Origin: Micropterix aruncella
Taxonomy: Eukaryota > Arthropoda > Insecta > Lepidoptera > Micropterigidae
DNA: 64,000 nucleotides
Direction: 5' to 3'
NCBI GenBank assembly: GCA_944548615.1
Contig: OX155973.1
Span: forward strand, 4,123,655 to 4,187,654
The notes beneath the pieces were generated by a model, which was not told the DNA's origin, did not search any database, and saw only the letters and a program-made list of their open reading frames with translations. The translations under genes and the position numbers were made by a program. Positions 57,710-64,000 of this stretch are shown here, piece after piece; position 1 is the stretch's first letter; every line of letters starts with the position of its first letter.

Positions 57710-58425
57710 GATACAAATTAATATAAATAACGAGCACTTTGTAATGTAATGCGTAAATAAATTCCCCCATCGACAATACATATGGCGTCGCTTCAACAGC
57801 ATTGCTAGTATGCAGAAGCGTGCAGTCCGCACAGTAGCGCGTGTGGCGCTTGATACGCCAGCTAGGCCTCTGTTTAGAGATCTCTGCATCATGACGCTGC
57901 CGTCCATTTATATAATGGAAGTAGCGCTGTTCGTACGCAGAAATCTAGCCGATTTTGAAGTGAATGGTGTGCATCATCACTATCCAACAAGGTCCCGTAG
58001 CATGCTACGTTCGGTAAGTCATGCATTATCCAAGTTGGAGAGGCTAGCCTATATCGCCGGCCCAGCGGTTTACAACAAACTCAGCGAGCATATTAGGCAG
58101 GCCCAATTTCTTGACGTGTTTAAGAGACGCCTTAAGAGATACCTTACAGATAAGGCGTTTTACTCACTGGAGGAATATTACTCGAGTGAAGTCTAAAATG
58201 CTTTGGTGGCTAAAGTATTTAATGATCTCTTTGCATTTTGTCTTGTATTTCTTATTTTTACATTATTCTTGTGTTTTTTTCTTCGTTTTGTTTTGTTTAT
58301 TTTATCTTTTCTTTACGATAAAAAAATGTTTGTTTGCTAATATGTATAAATGTTTGCTAATATGTATCTGACTTGTATACCAGTATACTAATAAAATGAA
58401 TATGAATATGAATATGAATTTGCGA
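57710..58425 (+). pseudogene. LINE 3' end with RT C-terminal region
   Basis: Frame from about 57786 to 58196: RRFNSIASMQKRAVRTVARV, then DLCIMTLPSIYIMEVALFVR, and the end DKAFYSLEEYYSS. This is the C-terminal region of a Jockey/CR1-like LINE, related to the fragment at 40.7 kb. The 3'UTR ends in ATGAATATGAATATGAATAT repeats near 58395-58420. The RT catalytic part is missing. Confidence 0.8.
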
Positions 58426-59095
58426 AGGAGGAAGGTTCGATTCCTTCTCGAGTCACCACCAGATATAGTAACTTTAGTCGCGGCCGTAGATGATTGAGTA
58501 GTCATTGGCTCACGACCCAGAGTTCTATTATTGATCGTCCTTTTTGTACCTCCTTAATATGCAGAGAGTAGAGAAACGAAATATGATTATTTGAACAGTT
58601 ATAATAAAGGTTTGACAGAGATGCGACTTACCGAAGTGGATGTTTTGACAGAATTAATTTAATATAGTCATAGTGAGCGTTTTTATACTCGTAAACCATG
58701 TGAAATAATCATAATGGTAGAGCTAAGATACGTCAATAAAATACTGCGAATTTATACCGCGTGAACAATAAATTCGATCCATACTAGGAAATATAATTGT
58801 CGCTTTACCGTGTGAACGCAAGTTTGCTTCTCGTACTAAGAATTATAAATCGTCGTTATTACATGTTGTGAACTGACAATATGATGCTATATAATGATAT
58901 TTGGTAAAATTCATAATTTGCTAGCACTAGCTACTAAGTTATGAATAATTGTGCTTCTAATTTACATTTTTGTTTAAATTTGTTTCAGGTAAGTCGCTTG
59001 CGTGTAGAAAATATACGAAGTGGTTTATATTATATTGCATTGTTTATGAATGACGAAATGATAAACAAAGTCCTATGCTATTGTAAAAGTTGTGT
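58426..59095. other. Unassigned AT-rich stretch
   Basis: Nothing recognised on either strand. Confidence 0.35.
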
Positions 59096-60665
59096 ATACG
59101 AAGGGGCGGACCGTGCGTTTATGGGGCCCTGGGCTAACTATTACTTGGGGGCCTGCCTAATTAATAAACTAATTGCCATTTTGTCAATAAACTTTTTTTG
59201 ATAATGATGTCTAGGTCACTAGGTACACAATATAGGAAAGAAAGAGGACAATACAATATTTTATTTGTTTAATATGACAGACATACAAACACACCTGTAA
59301 GACTCTTTGTATTAAACGCGCCAATGGCACAATCTTTTCTTTTACCGCTAATTAATTACGCTGATGTGGCCTACCTAGATGCGAATGAAGAACTACTCGA
59401 TAAGCTAGATAGGGTTCAAAACGCGTGTATTCGCTTTGTTTATTCCCTGAAGAAGTTTGATCACATATCAAACTTTCGCAGGCAAATGGAGTGGCTACCC
59501 ATTAGACGATGTCGGGAATTTCACATACTCGCCCTACTCTTCCGCGTACTACAGTCAAACTGTCCTACTTATTTGTATAATCTCTTCTCTCCGCTATCAT
59601 CCCATGGTCTCCCATTGCGCTCTCAGGAAAATCTATTACTGGCTATACCTCAGCATTCATCAACTTTCATGTCTAGGTCTTTCGCAGTGCAAGCGGCCCG
59701 TCTCTGGAATTCCGTGCCTTTACCGATAAGACAACTTGAAACCTGAGCGGGTTTAAAAATTCTTTAAAGAGACATTTACTCAACTTATGAATTCCCCCCT
59801 CCCCTCCCGTCTCCTTTGCTTGTCCTTATATTTCACTCCTCCCTTCAATACGAGTTGGCATACGTTACTAATCACTGAATTATATTTTATACTATGATGA
59901 CTTTTTTGTAAGTGTATTTATTTATTACTTGTAAATTTATTTGCCCACATAAACCTTCAGTCACAATAACCCTGGCGGTATGGTCGGTAGATATTGCCAC
60001 TTGGCAATAGGCCCACCACATTGTATTCTTTTGTGTGTGCAATAAAGCTTTTCAAACAAACAAACATTTAACTTTTCACTAAAAATAAACAAATCGATTA
60101 GCGCAAGAAAACGTTGCTACTAAACAACGTTAATACTAATGCTATTGCTACTAAACAACAATAAACTAAACGACATTAATACTAATTGTAGTAATATCTT
60201 AATTAGTAGCCCCCTCCAATGTGTAACGTCCCGCTCATGACGATTGCCTACCTACGGAAAAATGTCTAATGGGCAGTTTAAAAAAAACATAATCAATGCA
60301 ATCTTTTTACAGTTCTTCTTTTTATGATCCGTATAGTGGTTTATAACTTATGGACGTTTTTCTCAAGGCCGTCGATTCACGCCGATTTCACGCTCGACGG
60401 TTTAACGTTCGAAACGGTACGGGCGAGTTTTAATTCACAAATTAAAGGGTTAAGCAAGTATTGATTTTAATTGTAAAGCTAATTAATATAAGTAAAATTT
60501 AAACAAACATTCATTACTACTTATCTATTGACAAGGCACTAGCCTCGGTAGGAACTCGGTTCAAAATATTGTCCATTGTTTTCGATGGAGGCTGCAATGG
60601 GGCCCTTTATATCCACGGGGCCCTGGGCTGCAGCCCAAAACCCCTTATATAGATCCGCTCTTGTG
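59096..60665. mobile_element. Probable hAT-like non-autonomous element split by a LINE
   Basis: The left end AAGGGGCGGACCGTGCGTTT ... GGGGCCCTGGGCT and the reverse complement of the right end AAGAGCGGATCTATATAAGG ... CAGCCCAGGGCCCC correspond, including the GGGCCC block. TTGTGTA occurs on both outer sides (about 59088, 60661) and may be part of the TSD. The LINE at 59300-60065 lies inside. Confidence 0.4.
59300..60065 (+). pseudogene. LINE 3' end with RT C-terminal region
   Basis: Frame 59324-59746: LLPLINYADVAYLDANEELL, QNACIRFVYSLKKFDHISNF, WLPIRRCREFHILALLFRVL and FAVQAARLWNSVPLPIRQLE. Then a stop and a frame change (SGFKNSLKRHLLNL). This is the C-terminal part of an insect LINE pol with no catalytic motif left. 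The 3'UTR has the hairpin at 59993-60008 and ends in CAAACAAACAAAC. The same end is inserted at 54232-54380. Confidence 0.85.
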
Positions 60666-61019
60666 TAGTCGTGAAATTCGTAAATGGTGTTTGTTTTCTA
60701 ATGTTCACACTGACCTTGTGCGTCAGTGTTGGTTGTGTCACTTCACTACACTACACGCGAACGGATGAATGTGTGTATGTGTATTAGCAGGGAGAACGTG
60801 CTCATGGAGACCACCGAGTGCGCGATCCGCTTCGTGTGAAAAGCGTCGGGAAAAAGTGAGTAGGCGTGGTGCGATTTATGTGGTCGTAAATCGACGATCA
60901 TGCACGAAATAAAACGACCATTTACGAGCGTTGGCGACGATCAAACGGATACGACGGTCCGGGAATCGGGGGTGCCCCACTAAACAGCGATCGTATAGAC
61001 AGAATTGCTTCTTCATATT
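60666..61019. other. Unassigned stretch
   Basis: A donor-like AAAAAGTGAGTAGG lies at about 60851. There is no ORF support for an exon. Confidence 0.3.
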
Positions 61020-61692
61020 CCTATCTATGGATGTTCGGTCTGCCGGCCTGATAAGTTTGGGCAGCTTGGGCGATTGGACCTGTTTGTCATTTTGGGTCGG
61101 CTCAACTCCCGGTTTAACTCCCATCCGGTTACCTCCTCAAAGAGGGCCGAACCTATAAAGGACTCTGTGAATCCTGTCTCGGTTATGTGGTAAACAGGTG
61201 GAATCGGTTCCTCTGGGGAAAGACTTCGGGCGCTGCTGGAAGGTTTTAGCATCGTGCGGCGTTAGCCAGTCCACTGTCCATTCTGGCGATTGACCGAAAG
61301 TGGGCGGGGGGCTCTGTAAACGGTCTAATACGTTTCCTAAGCAGCGGGGGTGGTTGTTGACCACTGTCAGTAACCCAGATCCCGTGTGAGTTGACGGGCA
61401 ATGGGCGCCACGGTTTTTGAACTGAATTACCGCGACCAGACTGGAGGACGGGGAAATCCGGCCAAATCTGATAGTGAGGGCGTGAGGTCGGCCCGCTGGC
61501 TTCACTTTCCAGTGCCACGCGGTAAGACGTTGGATCCTCACGGCCTTGTTGGCCTAGTTAGATGGTGGACTGTGCTGTCCCTAAGTGTCTGCGTTTACCC
61601 CGAGGTTGAAAGAATGATTATATTTTGTTATACCTCATGGGGTGGCCGGTTCGCCCGTAGTAGATGACGACTCCAAAGCGTCAACGCCGGTT
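61020..61692 (+). repeat. R668 copy of a diverged subfamily
   Basis: Forward orientation, about 670 bp. Conserved blocks are GGTTCCTCTGGGGAAAGACTTC, AGCAGCGGGGGTGGTTG, CACGCGGTAAGACGTTGGAT and GGTTCGCCCGTAGTAG. The 3' extension CTCCAAAGCGTCAACG is shared with the old copy at 5.39 kb. No TSD was found. Confidence 0.75.
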
Positions 61693-61889
61693 TATCTAAT
61701 AGGCTATGTAGGCACCGGCCTATGCATTTTATTTTTTTTTGATTCTTTTTGTTAAGGCGAAATCAACGTTCCCAAATGTTATGACAGCGTTGAAAATATT
61801 TATAGAAGTTTCATAATCACGAACGCTACTAGTGGACGATTATTTTCGAAGGTAAATCTGCTCATAAATTAAGTAAATATATTAAAAGG
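61693..61889. other. Short spacer
   Basis: Nothing recognised. Confidence 0.3.
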
Positions 61890-62910
61890 AATAAAAAACA
61901 CGACTCTCCGTTGCGACTTTATTATATTTTTATTAGGGTTTTTTTAATAAAATATTTGTGGTGTATTTATCCATATACATACATATATATTATCGGAATG
62001 TATGTACTTAATCAGAACTTTCATTTGACACTAAACATGATATAATTATGTTAATTTATTGACATTTAAGGATTCGGACATTTAGACAACTATTTACTTG
62101 ATATTTGGACAGTTAAGGTACTCTATGACACTCGGGATGACATAACGATTTAAAAAATACCACAATTTTTAAAGCGGCTCTAGAATTTAGAAGTTATGGT
62201 GGAATAATGAAAAGGAAAATATATATAGATGAACCCTGCACACATTAAACTCCTTTTTTTACACGACAGCCCAAAAAGAGTGTGTTCAGGATTCATCTAT
62301 GTATAATATGTTTTCCATTTATTTATTCCACATAACTTATATACGCTTAACCCATTTAGAAGTACTGTCGTATTTTGAAAATCGTTTTGTCCTCCCGAGT
62401 GTCATAGTGTACGTGCCGCGACCCCGTGCTCTCATATCATCATTTGACCGTTTAGTTTAGGAATAGTTCCGATAGGCATAGTAATGAAGAAAAATATTTG
62501 GAATATTAATTTAGCCAAATAAATTATGTAAAGTGTTTAATTATTACACTTCACAAAATATTACCGATTTTTAAATAACGGTTTTTGGTTCTTACGAATT
62601 TATTCCAATCCGATATTTTGAAAAATTATAAAACTACGCAATTGTACCCGGAAAAAATCCGGTATGTATTAATGTAAAAACCCTGATTTTCATTCAACCA
62701 TAACTTCTAAACACTTGAACCTATTCTGTCTAAATGTCAAGCAATATTTGTCTAAATGTCGAAATGTTAATAAATTAAATAAATATATCGTGTTTACTGT
62801 CAACTGAAAGCTCTGATTGGGTATATTCCGGAAATATGAATCTATCTATATGGATAAATACATAAACTATAAATATATAAAAAAACCGTAATAAAAATAA
62901 TTCTAAATAC
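61890..62910. mobile_element. Foldback element with long inverted arms
   Basis: 61920-62255 pairs with 62276-62420 and again with 62690-62905. Examples are CATTTAGACAACTATTTACT against the complement of AGCAATATTTGTCTAAATG, and ATAGATGAACCCTG against CAGGATTCATCTAT at the centre. The centre is TTTTTACACGACAGCCC. There is no ORF. Partial copies occur at 9.64 and 27.3 kb. Confidence 0.6.
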
Positions 62911-62924
62911 AATATACCAGTGTT

Positions 62925-63240
62925 TAATGTATGCTAGACAGCACCTAACAGAAACACCCGCGGTAGCTCCCTTTTATGCGTACCCCGAATGCGACTGGCA
63001 ACAGTACAGAAAAGCTACTTGTACCTTAGCATTAAATTCTATAATCTACTCCCTACAAAATTGAAACAGCTGGAGGACATAAAATTAAAAAAAAACATCA
63101 AGGAGATGCTGACCCTTTCTATAATTTGGCCAAATTTGAGGGCCATGATTTTTGAAATATTGTGCCCATTTAAATTACTTAAACAAGTAAAGCCTTATTG
63201 TCTGATTGTTTTATATGGTCTTATATCTGTACTTTTAGTT
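62925..63240 (+). pseudogene. LINE RT C-terminal relic
   Basis: CLMYARQHLTETPAVAPFYA in one frame, then LATVQKSYLYLSIKFYNLLP and LKQLEDIKLKKNIKEM in another. The same order of motifs ends the fragment at 40.7 kb. It is short and frameshifted. Confidence 0.65.
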
Positions 63241-63837
63241 TAAAATGCGTAACGTAGATTTAATTTGTTTATTTAACATTGTACTGACAATTTGAATATT
63301 ACGATAAATAATTTTACTACATATCTTTTCGAATTACTAACTACTTGCTTCTATTTTGATTATTTATATTTATAGTTTGACAATCTAGTAGTTAATTCTT
63401 ACTACCTATGTATGTTCAGTAAAGAGTAGTAACGAAACTTACTACATAACCCAATTATTTTGACACGTCCAAGAGCGGTCTTTAGCCGTCAATTGGACAC
63501 GAAGAAAATGTAATGTAATAGTTCTCTTTCTGTAACGGCAGTCGTCTTTTTTATTCTTTTTAATATATTCACTCGTTGTTTGGCAGTCTGTAAAATGATG
63601 TGAACTCACTTGCCATGTAATGGAAATAGTGAATTTCCAATATGTACTAAAACAATTTATCACAAAAAAATAGGAGCAGTGAATATTTAAAGTTTTATTA
63701 CTATACACAGGTTTATAAAAGGTAAATGTTTGTTTAATAATATTACAATATATTGTTTATCGATGTTTCTTTTGTTTCATAAATCTCTATTTTCAAGATT
63801 TTTTCGTTCATAACGTATTAGGATATAACTTGCAAAG
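63241..63837. other. Unassigned AT-rich stretch
   Basis: TAACGGCAGTCGTCTTTTTT at about 63533 repeats the motif seen at 27.65 kb and may be a DNA-element end. The 88-codon minus frame at 63442-63708 has no motif. Confidence 0.35.
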
Positions 63838-63872
63838 GGCAAAGGGCGCTGCCGAGGTTTCGACGGCCTAAA
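63838..63872 (-). repeat. Scrap of the ~240-bp repeat
   Basis: CAAAGGGCGCTGCCGAGGTT is the reverse of the CCTCGACTGCTGCCCTTTG part of the unit at 17.9 and 20.0 kb. It abuts a MITE end. Confidence 0.45.
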
Positions 63873-64000
63873 ATGGGCTCTCTAGACGATCAAGCATGCT
63901 TGTCAAGCATCGCGTCGCGTGCGGGGAGGGGATCGTGAATCGCAGGAAATATGCAAATATTTTTTAAAAATATTTAATTAAAATGCCTAATTTTGTAGTT
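63873..64000. mobile_element. MITE end, continues past the window
   Basis: GGGCTCTCTAGACGATCAAG ... AGGAAATATGCAAATATTT matches the left TIR of the 387-bp MITE at 17253. Confidence 0.8.

Overview
The window is about 64 kb of AT-rich eukaryotic DNA made almost entirely of transposable elements, their remnants and simple repeats. I found no host gene that I can support. The mix points to an insect, most likely a moth or butterfly. It holds Helitrons with TC...CTAG ends and the opening TCTATACTAATATTATA, several LINE families whose RT proteins are of insect type, a mariner transposase relic, a BEL/Pao-like gag, a tRNA-headed SINE and several long-TIR MITEs. The lepidopteran placement rests on family resemblance, not on a marker gene.

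Layout. 0-10 kb: the start of a BEL/Pao-like gag on the minus strand at the edge, LINE 3' relics, a small Helitron, and the first members of a 668-bp GC-rich repeat called R668 here. 10-15.4 kb: a nearly intact LINE with tandem 5'UTR monomers, a PHD-finger ORF1 and an endonuclease-RT ORF2. 15.4-21.6 kb: two MITEs, a broken mariner with R668 inserted in it, and a roughly 240-bp repeat array split by mariner and a LINE. 25-30 kb: a LINE relic with RNase H and a 5'-truncated LINE on the minus strand. 31.6-34.4 kb: an RTE-like relic with target-site duplication (TSD) and an RT scrap carrying a 58-bp R668 tail. 35-38.8 kb: long (TA)n arrays around a 622-bp satellite, then a GCGCAC minisatellite. 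38.8-39.0 kb: a 200-N assembly gap. 39-53 kb: a 14-kb rearranged block of order A-B-inverted A-B, carrying two copies of an internally deleted Helitron that keeps a Pif1-type helicase ORF. 53-64 kb: LINE 3' ends, a SINE, a three-level nest of R668, a hAT-like element split by a LINE, a foldback element and a MITE end.

How the parts relate. The LINEs supply reverse transcriptase of several types. R668 has no coding capacity but shows the marks of LINE-type target-primed reverse transcription: fixed 3' end, 5' truncation, 11-15 bp TSDs and one 5'-inverted copy. It is therefore probably mobilised in trans by one of them, though which one is unknown. It is the best candidate here for something undescribed, because at least three of its insertions went into older copies of itself.
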